A stretch of DNA of 64,000 bases from Vandiemenella viatica (GCA_031002005.1 CM061919.1:39335088-39399087); one strand, 5' to 3'; numbered from the stretch's first letter, positions 33,546-45,466 are shown. Program-made: numbers and translations. The notes: generated by a model not told the origin, from the letters alone.

Positions 33546-35826
33546 AACATCTTCAAACAGTTCTTCAAGTTTCAGGAAGTAAAGAAAATATGAAAGGGGT
33601 TGTTGTGTGATCTACATGTGTGAGCAAACGCAGTACTTTGGCGTTTGTGTGCCTGAGATTAACTAGCATCATCTATTGTGGTCATGTTCATACATGAATT
33701 GGTTCCTGATAGCAACAGTAACCTCAGATTGTTTAAAATAAATGCAAAGATATCTTCTGGTAGAAACTTTCTTTAAAATTGTACATTACTTTAACTGTGT
33801 TCCTTACAGTGATAAAATGAGTAGTGGAAGTATTTAAAGGGAACTTGTGACTGAATAAAGGCAATAACTTTGCATAAAGAATATATATAATTACCAGAAG
33901 TATCAGGAAAACATGAACATTCCACAGTTTAGTTAACAACACAACATTCTTTCTCCACCCAAAGGCAGACATTAGCATTATATTGTGTTATAAGAATCCT
34001 TTCTACTGCCAACCGTTTATCTGAAAGCAGCCAGTACCAGACACAAATTTAAAAATGTATTATTTTTCTTTATCACATCCCCTCTCCTCAACAAACTACT
34101 TTTTCCTTTGATACGCTTCTCTCTCTCTCTGCCCCATCAGGAATCATGAAACACTGTTATTTTTTTTAACAGGTGGCAGACAGGGAAATGTACCCGAGAT
34201 ATGGTGGGTACAGAGGAATAGAACACCAGGGGTGGAAGAAAACTAGCTAAAGGTAGAAAAAACTTGATAAAAATTACCTGGTCCTCCAGGTTGGGGTTTT
34301 GCAGTGGGCCATCTCCCAACTCATTTAAAAAATACAAAATGCTTAAAAACCAAACAATATGCCTTGTAAAAATTTTAAGTTTTGATGACGAAATGGCAAT
34401 GAAAGAAAAAAAAGGGCTTTTCGATACTGGAATGTACGAGGTATTGTTAGGATCCAAGCTGATATAGGGGTTTGGTATCGGCTTCTCCACCTAAACTTGA
34501 AGTTATCCAAAAAGTTGTCAAAGTTCATGAAAAGTTCTATAACCATGTAAAACCTGGTAGAATGCTAACTGTAAAGATGACCACAGTCGCCACTTACAGA
34601 TTAACCTCCTGTAAGAAAGGTACTAAAGTAGAAATGAAAGTCTGCATCCAGATAACGGAAGTATACATTTTTTAAAATTTTCACAGAAGTTACAAAAGTC
34701 ACAGTTAGCAATGGCATTCGGAGAAAATCATTTGCCGAAGATCACACGTAATGAAACAGAACAGACCGCACTACCCCGAATGAAATTGAAAGCTAGGATG
34801 ATCACATGTCGGAAAGTTTTAGAGTGTTGGTGTTGCCACGCCTGTTCTAAAATGGCGCCGGTCAGCCATACTGTTCTGGTCCTTCCTACCCAACCGCACA
34901 GACCCTTACACAGACTATACGCACATTACTGCTCAGCTCTCCAACGAATAAAGATGGCGCGTCTTGTCCGGTCCAGATTATATAAGCTCTCTGACATCAC
35001 AGCCAAAACGCAGCTTTCTGCTACCACTTAGAAAAATTAGGTCTAAGCTAACTCTGTAACCAAACGGATATACGGAAATTAAAGGCTGACAGTGTTTAGA
35101 CTTTTTTAATAGAGAAACAGTGTATATGCAGTGAGTAACTTTAAGCATTTAGTTTTAAAGATCTATTTTATCCTAAGCGTATGAGGCGAACTACTTTCTG
35201 CTCAGGGGAATTACTACTCTCTTCGAACTTGCAATATTTCATCATTTCAGCTAAATCACAATTTATCTAAATATTATTGTTATCAACGTGTTCTCCCAAA
35301 ATTCCTGAGTTCAGCAGTGTAAGTTTTATTAAGATTGATGCCCGGATAGTGAAATTACAGCTTTGACAAGATCTACAAAAATGCTATGTGTGTTTTAATT
35401 TAATAACTTTACTTCTATTGCTTTTATCAAAAATGTAAAATTACCAAAATATTCTCTGGGTTAAATTACGTATTCTGAAAGTTGTCTTATCTCTGTATCT
35501 AACTTCGATTGGCTGTAATAAATTCCTAAACTTGTCACATGGCAACCTGATGAAATAATTTCTGAAATCTTTATAAAATCGGTTCTACTGCATGGAAAGG
35601 TCTGAAATTAATATATATGATATTAGATTTTGAGGTCTTTCAAGAAATCTACTTTTTATTCCGAAAGCTTTTTAGGATTTTGTGATAAAAAATGTTAAAA
35701 GTGAAGTGCACCTAACGAAGCGTTAAAAAATTGATTTAAGTTATTTATACGTCCAGAAACTACGGAATTTTAGTGAATTTACGCTTTTATTGGGTTATTA
35801 CTTCTTTAAAACTACTTTATTTCATA
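33546..35826. other. Unassigned intronic sequence
   Basis: About 2.3 kb. Short open frames at 34264-34675 and 34711-35031 show no motif I recognise. A GC-richer promoter-like patch lies at 34850-35040. The rest is AT-rich without visible repeats. Confidence 0.4.
34850..35040 (+). promoter_or_regulatory. Promoter-like patch with TATA box
   Basis: AAAATGGCGCCGG and AAGATGGCGCG (YY1-like CCATNTT cores on the other strand) precede TTATATAAGCTCTCTGACAT, a good TATA box at about 34979. This could be the control region of an unrecognised LTR or other element. No downstream gene is visible. Confidence 0.3.
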
Positions 35827-36300
35827 TCAGAAGTTTATTGTTTGGTGAATTGAACTATTTTGGATTATCATATTTCAGGTTAGTAAAAGGTTTTTATATC
35901 ATTATAGAAAGTTAATTTAGTTGTCTTATTAAATGTTGAGCTACTTTATTGCTCTTAAATTGGTTTAGAAATGACGAAATGTTCACATAGTAGAAGCTCA
36001 TTGCTTCAAAGTTGGATTATTAATGATTATCTTATTTTCAGTTGATTTAGGGTTTGTTTACTATTATACAAAGTTTATTTAGGGCTTTTATTAAACACTG
36101 ACAGTCTTTACTGCCTTTAAATTGGTTTAGAAATGGTGAAATTAACCTATAGCAAAGTTTATTGTTTGGAATTTGAATTTATGTGAATTAACCTATTTCC
36201 TCCCAAGATAATGTTTTCTTACTGTCATAGGAAGTTTATTTAGGTCTTTTATTAACTTTTGAATACCTTTACTGCTTCTAAAAGGTTTTATTTAGTCTGT
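35827..36300. repeat. 161-bp tandem repeat, three diverged units
   Basis: AGAAGTTTATTGTTTGG-like starts occur at about 35828, 35991 and 36152. The phrase ATTATAGAAAGTTTATTTAG occurs at about 35901, 36062 and 36223, giving a period of 161 bp. TTTAAATTGGTTTAGAAATG is shared by the first two units. The third unit is partial. Confidence 0.75.
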
Positions 36301-36479
36301 TTGGTCACAGTATCTGCATGCTATATAAAGCCTCACTCTCCTAACCTATACAAGAAACGAAACTATCTGTTACTAAAGAGTTAGCTCCCCCCCCCCCCCT
36401 TTTAAGCCTAAAGGTGAGGAGCTAGAATTTGACAAAATTCTAAGGTTCTTACAGTATCTCTACAAAAGTGAACGTATTG

Positions 36480-37896
36480 CCCGCTTGACACATTCAAAAT
36501 GGATGTAACTGTATTCTCCGAAATAAGACAAAAGGTACAGCAGAGGAATAACTAGGTAACTATGTAGACATCTGGAGTGGAGTACCCAAAGATATCATGG
36601 CTAAAGCATCAGTTTCCATTATGATACAGAAAAAGCATTAAAAATTAAAAATTTATTAGTGTAATTATTGTTGTACTTGAAATGACACTGTCTGCTAGAG
36701 AGATCGGGATTACTCAGGTATATGCTCCCACAAACAATGCAAAAGACTGAGAGAAAGATAATTTCTAGGCAACTCTCCAAGAGACGATAGAAAAGATCCA
36801 GGAAGGAAATAACTGGCTATGATGGGGGACACGAATGCAAGAGTAGGAACAAGAGTAGTTAGAAAACACAGAGAGGTGTAATAAAATGAAATGGAGAAGG
36901 GTAATCGAATAATATGAATGATTTGATTTATAATATTACCAATACATTTTTCAAAACACAAAGATATTCACAAATATAACTGGCAATAGAATACTACAAA
37001 ACTTTAATATATACTAGATTATATTATCATTAGACAAACAAACACTTGCAAGGAAAGCGATGTGAGATCTTATAGATAAGCCCAGTGTTGATCAGTTAAC
37101 TATCTGGTAAAAGTGAAATGTGTCTGGCCATGTAATCTCCTAGGAGTAACATCATTGCTACAGTAAAGAATCACATCAAGAAGGATCAAAATTACCAAAA
37201 TCAAAATAAGTGTTATTATACTGATAGATGAAAGTATAAGAAATTTATATGTTATTAGAATGGGAAGCATATTGGATGAATCATTTGATCGAAGTATTGA
37301 AGAAATATACAAATACATTAAAAATTAACATGAAAAAAATAGCAACAGAGGTGTTGGGCATAAAGGAAAAGAATTAAAAATATAAAGCAGAGTGGTGGTT
37401 AGAGGTAATAAACTAGTAGTTTAATTTAATTTAATTGTAATGGAGCACAGGCTCCGTTGCCAACTTCCTTACACCCCCATCTTCCCCCTATCCTGCAGCC
37501 ACCTACATTTGCCTTCTACAAATTTTATCTTTAAATTCTTTCAACATTTTCAGTAAATTATTTAAATATAAAAGGAATGCTTTAAATCATTAGCTGAGTA
37601 ATAAGTCAGAAGAAACAAGGACTATATACAAGGGAAAAAGGAATGAAGCACTAAGGAAAATAAGGATTGCAAGAAATTAAATATGGGAAAGAACATGTGT
37701 TAATATAAATTGGGGTTTGGGAGATCACAAGATGCATGTGCATATTAAAAAGACTCCAACAAGGAATAAAAGCCAAGAGTAATCTCCAACTGATAAAACC
37801 AAGGCAATGGGAAGAATATCTTCAAAAATTATTGAATGAGGATAGACAAGAATACTAAGAAGAGGGATGATTAGGAGATGAAAGTGAGGTGGCAGG
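36480..37896 (+). mobile_element. LINE, 5' part: decayed endonuclease and linker
   Basis: A plus-strand translation with many stops contains 'NNWLMMGDTNARVG' near 36820 (GDxN endonuclease motif), a 'NTFFKTQRYSQI' stretch near 36940, and a linker with 'RNEALRKIRIARN' and 'WERTCVNIN' near 37640-37710. 'EYLQKLLNEDRQEY' follows near 37815. The family is RTE- or R4-like by these linker motifs, not firmly placed. The element resumes at 39295 after a 1.4-kb insertion. A 140-bp LINE tail is inserted at 37420-37565. Confidence 0.6.
37420..37565 (-). mobile_element. Extreme 3' end of the copy A/B LINE family
   Basis: Begins with TTTAATTTAATTTAATTG and continues TAATGGAGCACAGGCTCCG. This matches the reverse complement of the end of copy A and the start of copy B. 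It is a severely 5'-truncated insertion inside another LINE. Confidence 0.8.
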
Positions 37897-39294
37897 TGTA
37901 AGGTAATATAAAATTTTTGTAACTGCGTAACAAATTTGTTCTCCGAACCACGAGTTAAACTCAATAGAATTGCATATCATTTTTAAAGTCAGTTACTATG
38001 TTAATTAAAGCTAGAAATCAGGTTTTCATAGTTTTGAGAAAATGTCTGAACATAATATTTTCTGTAGCATCAGCCTTAAAGCATTCACCTGGAGTGAGAT
38101 TTACAAAAATCCGTAATTAATCTAAGAAGGCAGTTACAGACTTTAAATTTGTTCAGTAATCATTTTTGATGTATGTAGAACTGTTTAAAGCTACTTTCAG
38201 ATTGATAGCTTCAATAACTTCTGAAATATTAATTAGTTAGATTCTGTTTTTGGATTACAAATTTTATTTCACTTTTTGATAATAGTAAACATGCCTTGAG
38301 TGATATCAAATGAAAGAGCAGCCTTTTAGGAGTAAAATAAAATTTATTTCAGTTATTTTAACTACAAAATTGTAAGAGTTACTATTAAGTCTTGAGAATT
38401 GCATAAAATAATTTTTTACAGCGAAACTATTAAAGCTACAAAGTTTTTCATAAGGATATGAATTAACACTTTTTAGAAGATCTAGATATTCTCAAAATTT
38501 CAGAGCGATAGGGTAATTTTAGTCGACAAGGTCAAATATCTGATGCAAATCTATAAGAGTGAGATATGATATCTTATCAGATTACCAGACTGTTCTCGTG
38601 AGAAACCACGAAGCCTTTGCGTTCCCACAGAGGTTTTCTATAAATAGTAGCTCGAAATTTTCCTCATGGTCACTCATCCACGAAGCATTCACTCACTCCG
38701 GCAGTCGGTCAGCAAGTTTCATTTAGAGCACTACTGTGCTACTGTGTGATGCAATGCAGGCATCATTCATTCGGCAAACTATAGTATGAGCGTAACCATG
38801 TTCTGTTTTGGCATAATGTAGGCTCACTCAGTCTGTAAGTTTCTGTTAGAAAGTAACTATGTAGTTTTGAAGCAGCATTTTAGGCCATGTGGTGCGTCAG
38901 TATAACTTAAGTGTCGGTTGTCACGTGGACAATTTGAACTTTAGGTGTGTGTGATGTAATCTGCTTTCATGTGATAATTAACTGTAATTTGAACTATGGG
39001 GTTTGGTCAGGCTCGAATCGGTTAATCCAATCTGCAACTTTATCTTCAGAAACATTGTCTGATGCCAGTGCAGTTTGTGACTTTGTTAAATTTCAAGAAT
39101 ATATCAATCATGTACCAGCAATAGACTTGTAAACATTATTATCTATACCTTTTCCTTAGTTTGTGGTTTTATTAAGCTAAGTGGTGACCAATGTAATTTA
39201 GCAAAGCTAGAGCTGGAATTATCCTAGGCAAGTTCTTGGTTATAGCTGGGACAGAAGGTTTTGCAATAACCCCAGAAAAGCTTTTGTTCTTACA
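37897..39294. mobile_element. Probable 1.4-kb solo LTR
   Basis: Starts TGTAAGGTAATATAAAAT and ends TTTTGTTCTTACA, so TGTAAG...CTTACA termini. Flanking CAGG (37893-37896) and AAGG (39295-39298) could be a 4-bp target duplication with one change. Removing the segment rejoins the surrounding LINE in frame ('DESEVAG' to 'YDIQISENKVLEAL'). Near 38637 the plus strand has TTTTCTATAAATAGTAGC and, about 50 nt on, TCACTCACTCCGGCAGTCGG, which looks like an LTR promoter and start site. There is no internal coding region, hence solo LTR. Confidence 0.6.
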
Positions 39295-39808
39295 AAGGTT
39301 ATGATATTCAAATTTCAGAAAACAAAGTGCTTGAGGCATTAACAACAGGAAATAATGGTGAATTTCCTGGGTCAGGCAGCATCACTTTGGAAATTATGAA
39401 ATATGGTGGTGACAAATTTGGAAAACTTATAACAAAATTTGTGAAATGAAATATTACATGGAGTCCCAATATTTAAGGAAATGACATTAGGTTATATTTC
39501 TACCATATTAAAGAATGAACATTTACTGCAGGTAGGTCATGTAGAGATCACATTTTCTCATTACAATAGATTCTAGAAAATTACAAAGAAATATCAAAAA
39601 ATTTGGGACTAATTTCCATAGATTTAGAAAAAACATATGATACTGTCCCAAGAAAAATGCTATGGAAAGCATTTCACATGTCACATATAGATAACTCCGT
39701 AATTAAAATAATGCAAAAAAATCACATGCCATATAAAAATGGTTATGGATTATCACAAAAATTTAAAACAAGTAAAGGATTGCTGCAACGGTGCTCTACG
39801 CTCTACGT
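39295..39808 (+). mobile_element. LINE, reverse transcriptase part 1
   Basis: Continues the element from 36480-37896. The plus strand encodes 'YDIQISENKVLEALTTGNNG', 'LEIMKYGGDKFGKLITKF', then an open stretch from 39603 with 'LGLISIDLEKTYDTVPRKML', the reverse transcriptase motif carrying the first catalytic aspartate. Next is 'FKTSKGLLQRCS', a decayed form of the G-x-x-Q-G motif. The frame is cut by a hAT insertion after 39808. Confidence 0.7.
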
Positions 39809-41424
39809 CAGCAGTCGGCAACCTTTTAGCAAACAAGGGCCACAAGGTGGCAAAACAAAGTAAAGGCGGGGCCGCACATACACAGTAAAAATGCGAAAAC
39901 TCAGTTTTCAAATTTTATTAATACAAATGAAGAAAAGTTACAAAATTGATCATACAAATTAAATTCAGTGTGACGTTTGAGGTTGCATTTTGCTGGCTAT
40001 TTTTTGTATGACAGCTTTCATGTTAGAAGTTGAAATTCGTAATATATCTCTCAAATGCTCATCTGTGAGACGAGAAGCGTATTTATTTATTTTTTTCTAT
40101 AATTGACGTTTGAAAAAGTCTGCTGGCATAAATAAGTGCTTCCAAAAATTGAAATAAACTGCTGAACAAACTTATTCAATTATAAAAAATCAGACGGCAA
40201 GCTACCATAAAATTTGACCAAATCTTTCAGCTCGTAAAAGGCATTTCTTAGACTCTCATTGGATTGAAGTTCACTCACATTCATTTGTAAATTACTGGGT
40301 ACATCCTCAACATCGCATCAGAAAGGGTTAGCAAAAATCTTCTGTTTGTTCGAAACCTTCTCGAAATCTCCAAATCTCCAAATCTGTCACTGAATTGACC
40401 TTGTAACTAAGGAGAACCATTCAAGTTGATGTGCTTTTTCCCGAAGTTTTTCGCTTAAATTATCACCCAAATCTTCAGTGCGCCGGGTACAAGTTCTGGC
40501 TGATAAGCTTATATTTCAAATTTCTTTTTTTTTTTTTTTTTTTTTTTTTTTTGATCTGGGAATACTTCTTCAGCCATAGCTAAGGCACAATTCGCTGTCG
40601 GTAAACGGCCACCCAGAATTGGCAAGTATTTCCGCCACCTTTAAACTCGCACGTATATTTGACTCGTTACTTTGAATTTGCAACTAAAAACACTTTGTTG
40701 GTTCTTGAATGAAGATTTGAGTGAGTTGATTTTGCTTTTCCGGGAAGCACCAACTAGCCACGCAAATTTTGCTTTATGATCGGTATTATAGTGACGTTTG
40801 ACGTTATACTCTTTTTGTATAGCAAAGGTTTTTTGGCATATTAATCATAGCGGCTTTCAATTGCAGTTAATAAAAAAGAATAAATCTGTCCATGCATCAT
40901 TAAACACTCTATTTTCTTCATTTAACTTCATCTTTTTTGTAGCCATCAGTAAAACTTATAACCAACAATGCCAAACACATGCAGTAAGAATAAAAGTGGT
41001 GTTGAAAACATGTCACTTAATTTTGCTATGTAATTGTATGAACTATCAAAATCTCACACTTACCGAACTGTAAACAAAATGGTAGGTACTCGTAGGTCAC
41101 AGAACAATAACTAAATCGTAGGACCAGGCCGCGGCGGTGGCGTGCACACATGAAATTGACACAGCCAGCGCTGACGGAGGGCGGTCGAGCGAGAGATTAT
41201 TGTCAACGCTGACCTATTGTTTCAATCATAGGAGAGAATGGAGGAATCGTTCCCGCTCGCACTTGTCCTACTATGTTCGCTTAGTTCATTCGCTGCGCTG
41301 TTAAATCGCTTTCACTCTTTTATGCAATGGGCATTCGATATGATTTTTATAAGACGGACGCGGGCCGCAAATAGAGACGTCACGGGCCGCATGCGGCCAG
41401 CGGGCCGCGCGTTGCCGACCGCTG
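39809..41424 (-). mobile_element. hAT transposon inserted in the LINE
   Basis: Ends CAGCAGTCGGCAACC and the complement of CAGCGGTCGGCAACG. A perfect 8-bp target duplication CTCTACGT lies at 39801-39808 and 41425-41432. The minus strand keeps transposase relics: 'YNVKRHYNTDHKAKFAW' near 40790 (N-terminal zinc-finger region) and 'ESLRNAFYELKDLVKFYGS' near 40240. Near 40130 a broken hAT C-terminal block with 'IFGSTYLCQQTFSNVNYRKK' is seen. The centre is deleted. A T-run lies at about 40525-40552. The right end is rich in GGGCCGC. Confidence 0.9.
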
Positions 41425-41978
41425 CTCTACGTCATCGATCCTATTAAAATTTATATAGATGTTTGTTTGAGAACATGGTCTCGAAAGTGTAACAGAATGG
41501 GTTTAGAACTAATAGGTGGAAAATATCTACATCATTTTCTATTTGCCAATAATCAAGTTTGTCATAGCACAAGATGGTGAGGATGCAAATTACATATATA
41601 ATCTACTATTGATGGAATATAAAAAATTGGGCTTTAAGATTAACTATAAAAAAGATCTGGGTGATTGTATATTGATGGAATACAAATTAAAAAGGTAAAT
41701 AATTTTTGCTGTTTGGGTTTAATTTTAGTAAGACAGGAAAAATCAAACATGGAAATTAATAAAAGAATTAATAATGGCCAGAAAGTAATGAGGATGCTCA
41801 GTTCAATTCTATCGAGCAAGAATGCTATGAATAGATTAAAAAGAATTACAAACATATATAAGTCATTATTGGAATGTATAGTCTTATATGGAGTAGAAAC
41901 CTGTACAATCAACCATAAAACATATTAAGAAATGGACTACTGGAGAAGATCAGCAAGAATTTCAAGAAAAGAAAACGC
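41425..41978 (+). mobile_element. LINE, reverse transcriptase part 2
   Basis: Resumes the LINE after the hAT. It encodes 'YLHHFLFANNQVCHS' (in place of the usual F-A-D-D, so a catalytic aspartate is lost) and 'YIDGIQIKKVNNFCCLGLIL'. Then come 'MEINKRINNGQKVMRMLSSI' and 'LLECIVLYGVETCTINHKTY', ending near 'MDYWRRSARISRKE'. These are the thumb and C-terminal motifs of RTE/R4-like LINEs. The copy is dead. Confidence 0.8.
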
Positions 41979-41982
41979 AAGG

Positions 41983-42571
41983 CCCTCTTCACACTGTGCA
42001 ATTACCAAGTGATGCAATGGAGACTCTAGTATCTTGAGAGTATCCAGTAAATCACTTGCAATGTTGTGTAACGGGGAAGCTCAAGTGGCACCACTCCCAA
42101 GAGATGCATATCTTACGGGTATCCTACCAGTCTCAGGCGACCTGCAAGGAAGTCGGCCGGTCGTGTCTCTGGCAAGTCTTGTGAAACATGCCGGATGATC
42201 ACGCATTCAATATTAAGTTTGTGAGTGAAATTGAAAACCATCCCGAATTATATAACTACAGTTTGCCTCGGTATTAGAGAAAGGACGTCATGGAGAAGAG
42301 TTGGGCTGAAGTTGAGAAGCAGATGAAGAAGTCAGGTATGTGTATAGCACAACTAATTACTTTATAATTTCGTTTGTCACCTTCTTGTTTCTATTTTCGG
42401 TCTTATTAAACAATTTAAATTCCATTAAGTTACTTAGATTCATTTTAAAGCATTGCGAAAAGTTTGCATGGAATCAATGTCATTTGGTATTGTTTTGGCC
42501 ATTTATTTAACTGTCAGAACTTGTAATCAGTAATGTTATTCATAATTTAAAAGTATTTGAATCTCATTTAA
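41983..42571 (+). mobile_element. Harbinger-like remnant encoding a MADF domain
   Basis: Begins GGCCCTCTTCACACTGTGCA, a PIF/Harbinger-type terminus. An ATG at 42188 opens 'MPDDHAFNIKFVSEIENHPE' and 'LYNYSLPRY', then a stop, then 'KSWAEVEKQMKKSG' before a GT. This is a MADF (Myb/SANT-like) DNA-binding domain, the usual second protein of PIF/Harbinger elements. The other end is not seen; the piggyBac element starts at 42572. Confidence 0.55.
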
Positions 42572-42703
42572 CCCTTTTGCGGGCAAAATAGTTCTGGCAG
42601 CCTAACAAACCAAATTAATCTTAAAAACTATCTAAAACTGTCTTCTTAGTATTATGGAGAAGAGAGTCCAAGTTTCTCTCTTTGTCTTTTCCTATACGAG
42701 GAG

Positions 42704-42725
42704 GTGGGAAGATTAATCTTCCCAC
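42704..42725. repeat. Perfect 22-bp palindrome
   Basis: GTGGGAAGATT and its complement AATCTTCCCAC adjoin, giving a 22-bp palindrome about 130 bp inside the left piggyBac end. A matching hairpin lies at 45215-45234 near the other end. Confidence 0.9.
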
Positions 42726-42825
42726 AGGCACTTCTGGGAAGTAATAAAAAAGCTTGTTGTGTATCAATTTTCTTTTTATTTATTGACATAAAATGTATAA
42801 TTTATACACAAATATGCTCCTTTCA

Positions 42826-42891
42826 CTTCCCATTTAATTTTCTGAAGCAGGGTTCACTGCATAAAGGTACATCACATGTTGTGCACATTTA
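42826..42891 (-). pseudogene. piggyBac transposase C-terminal zinc-ribbon piece
   Basis: The minus strand reads 'MCTTCDVPLCSEPCFRKLNG' and then stops. It is the distal part of the cysteine-rich RING-like domain that follows 'AEKRTR' at about 44280 once the Harbinger insertion is removed. Confidence 0.8.
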
Positions 42892-44267
42892 AGGCCCGGC
42901 CACACAGAACACGACAAGCGACGACACGCGATATTGTGTCGCGGCGCGACGTCGCTATTGTTGTAATTCACAGTTTTGAATCGGGACGGTCACACACAAA
43001 GCGATCCGTCGCCGGGCCGCAGCCTTTGTCGCGGCGACGAGCGACACAGTTGTACAAAATTACAGAATTGTCGCGCGACAGAGCGACATGGCCGATGAAG
43101 AAAAATTGATTTCCACCGCATCCGACGGCCACTACTTCAGGTGTACTAAGAGATGCATATAAAAAGATTTCCAGCTCATAAAAATAATTTTTCGCATTCA
43201 GAATTGTATTTTTTCTTCTTAGTTTCTCACTTTATGTTTGTTTGTTTACACTGTAATTATTTAAAATAAATAATACTTGTATTTGAGCCTATCTTTTTAT
43301 TGTGAAATACATTGTCAATAATAAATTGTATATTTTATTGTGAATATTTCATTTTGTGACGAAACTCCTGGTTTTAGGGGTATTTCTTAATATTGACCTC
43401 CACACAAATGACACAGCTGCCTGCAGGGGGGAAGAGCTGGGAAGTGATAAGATTGAAAATCACTTAGACGTCAGGGGCTTTGGCCAGGGCAGCTAAGATT
43501 TTCGGGCCCCGGGTAAGGATTCTTAGACCCCCTCCTCCTCCCCCCCCCCCCCCCACAAAATTATTTATATTAAACTTTTAAATTTTAAGGCAAAAAAATC
43601 AAATTACACCTTCTTAAGCAAGATTTTTAAAGTTTTATTTTTATTTAATTAGACACTCTGGCAGAGGAGCCCCCTTTGGGGGCACAGGCCCGGTATACTT
43701 TTGCTTCGCTTAACCCCCCCTAGCACCGGCCCTGGTTTTGGCAGTGTCGTTTTTGTTTTGTTTTTAAGAATATATATTAAATGAACAGAACATACCTCAT
43801 ACTGTCATACAAATGGCTGATCTTTCTATTGTACCAATTACTTTTCTCCAGTTCGTGGTGCAATATAGTTGATTTTAACAGAGTGTGTATTTTCTCGAAG
43901 CATTATCGAGAAATACGAAAATATGTATATAATCTATCTTCTTGTGACAGCAGTCCCCGGCAAAGGCGGCGGTATTCACCAAGGCATTCTCTCTTCTTAT
44001 TGATGTCAGGAACCCAGACCATTTTTAGTGCGTACAAAATAAGTAGAGTCTCCTCATCACTTGACATGTTTTAACAATTTCCTAGCCCAAGAAAACTTAT
44101 TAAGAAAGAAATAGAGAAGTACAGATATCTTCGCGAGAGAGGGTCTCACTGGCATTTGTCGCTATGGAGTTGTCACGTCCTGTGTGACATACCAAAATCG
44201 TGTATCGCCGCGACGAGAGAACGACCACTTGCCGCTGTCGCTTGTCGCGTTCTGTGTGCCCAGGCCT
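42892..44267 (-). mobile_element. PIF/Harbinger element inserted in piggyBac
   Basis: Target duplication TTA at 42889-42891 and 44268-44270. Ends AGGCCCGGCCACACAGAACA and the complement of AGGCCTGGGCACACAGAAC, then CGACAAGCGAC on both sides. The minus strand from an ATG at 44065-44067 encodes 'MSSDEETLL' and then 'NKKRECLGEYRRLCRGLLSQ', typical of the N-terminus of Harbinger transposases. The catalytic part is absent. It contains a 250-bp hAT MITE at 43485-43734. Confidence 0.85.
43485..43734. mobile_element. 250-bp hAT-type MITE inside Harbinger
   Basis: Starts CAGGGCAGCTAAG and ends CTAGCACCGGCCCTG. 8-bp target duplication GCTTTGGC (43477-43484) and GTTTTGGC (43735-43742), one mismatch. 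It contains a C-run near 43541 and CCCCTTTGGGGG. Size, CAGGG ends and 8-bp duplication fit a non-autonomous hAT. Confidence 0.75.
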
Positions 44268-44895
44268 TTACCTAGTGCGTTTTTCAGCAACATCAGTTCT
44301 GCAATTGCTGCCCTTTCCGTAAGTGTTACTTACAATTGGTTGATGTGTCCCTACACCTATCAATCTTACATCATCAGGAACTTTCCGTCTTTTTTCCAGA
44401 AATGCTGGTTTGCAGCCATAACGTTTTCTATAAGAAAATCCTGCAATCAACTGCCTGTCAAGGTGAAGTCTGTATGTCAGTTGATCATAACTTCCGGAAT
44501 TTCTTTTGTTTTGTTTCCATAAAAGCTGTTATTATTACTAGATCCAATAAAAACTAGAAGATCCTGTGCCACTACTCTACAGAATGCATTCCTACTGCAT
44601 ATCGTTCCCTAAGTTGGTCAGAACTGTCCACACCTCCCATAATTTTGATGTAACAACCCACCACTAATTTGTTTTTGATATTGTGAAAATGTGAATAGTC
44701 ACTTCCCCATTTCTCATTACTTTCTTCTGAATCTGAGTACTCTCCACTAGTACTAGGAATTGCAGGCATACTTGTATCAATATCTGTCTCTGTAACTTCG
44801 TTCTCAGATTTACTGTTTCTATCCATGTGTGAATCATCCAAAGCATTCAGTTCATCTTTAGCTTCAGGCCTTTTTCTCCACATCAGAATCATCAT
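44268..44895 (-). pseudogene. piggyBac transposase remnant
   Basis: An open stretch from 44895 holds an acidic N-terminal segment, then passes to 'KNKLVVGCYIKIMGGVDSSD' and 'QLRERYAVG', the late part of the DDE domain. The first catalytic aspartate regions are therefore deleted. After a stop at 44572 the sequence continues in other frames to 'PAFLEKRRKVPDDVRLIGVG' and 'THQPIVSNT' at 44450-44300. It cannot encode an active enzyme. Confidence 0.85.
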
Positions 44896-45214
44896 GAAAA
44901 TAATATATCATACACCACATCTTGATACCTTGGGTTATTCAGGTCCAAGTATTCAGACATCTGAATGTGGAATAAGTAGATAAATAAAATGTATGATAGC
45001 ATAAAAGGCAGGAAATATGTCACTATTATTCAAATGTGTGCTACTATAATTATAATATGAAATTTTAGGGCCACAGCAATAAATATTTGTACATGAATTA
45101 TCAAATAATAGGTTAGGTTCACAAACAGAAAATCGATATATAATTATATTTCACATATACAAAACCTATTTAGTGCAAATATTCCCAACAAGTTATTGAG
45201 CTTCTACAAGTGCC

Positions 45215-45234
45215 GTGGGAAGATTACTTCCCAC
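45215..45234. repeat. Subterminal hairpin of piggyBac
   Basis: GTGGGAAG-ATTA-CTTCCCAC, an 8-bp perfect stem with a 4-nt loop. It matches the palindrome at 42704-42725 near the other end. Confidence 0.8.
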
Positions 45235-45466
45235 TCGAAAAAATTAACTTTACAAATTACATGTACAATATTTTTTTGTGTGCAACACTTGAGAATATTG
45301 CTAAGGTACCTAATTACATAAATAGCATTCAGAATTTGTTAATGGTTTCCTTTAATAACAATTTATTCAAAAATTTATTCAAAAAAAAAAAGCAATTTCG
45401 TCCAACACAGCTTGAAAATGGACGCAAATTTCACAATGATCATCAAGAAATTTGCGTTGCACAGAC

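Noticed and set aside
34264..35031. Series of short open frames on the plus strand
   Set aside because: No domain, start context or homology that I recognise; they overlap a promoter-like patch and AT-rich filler.
44336..44557. Plus-strand open frames at 44184-44557
   Set aside because: Antisense to piggyBac transposase relics whose protein motifs are clear.
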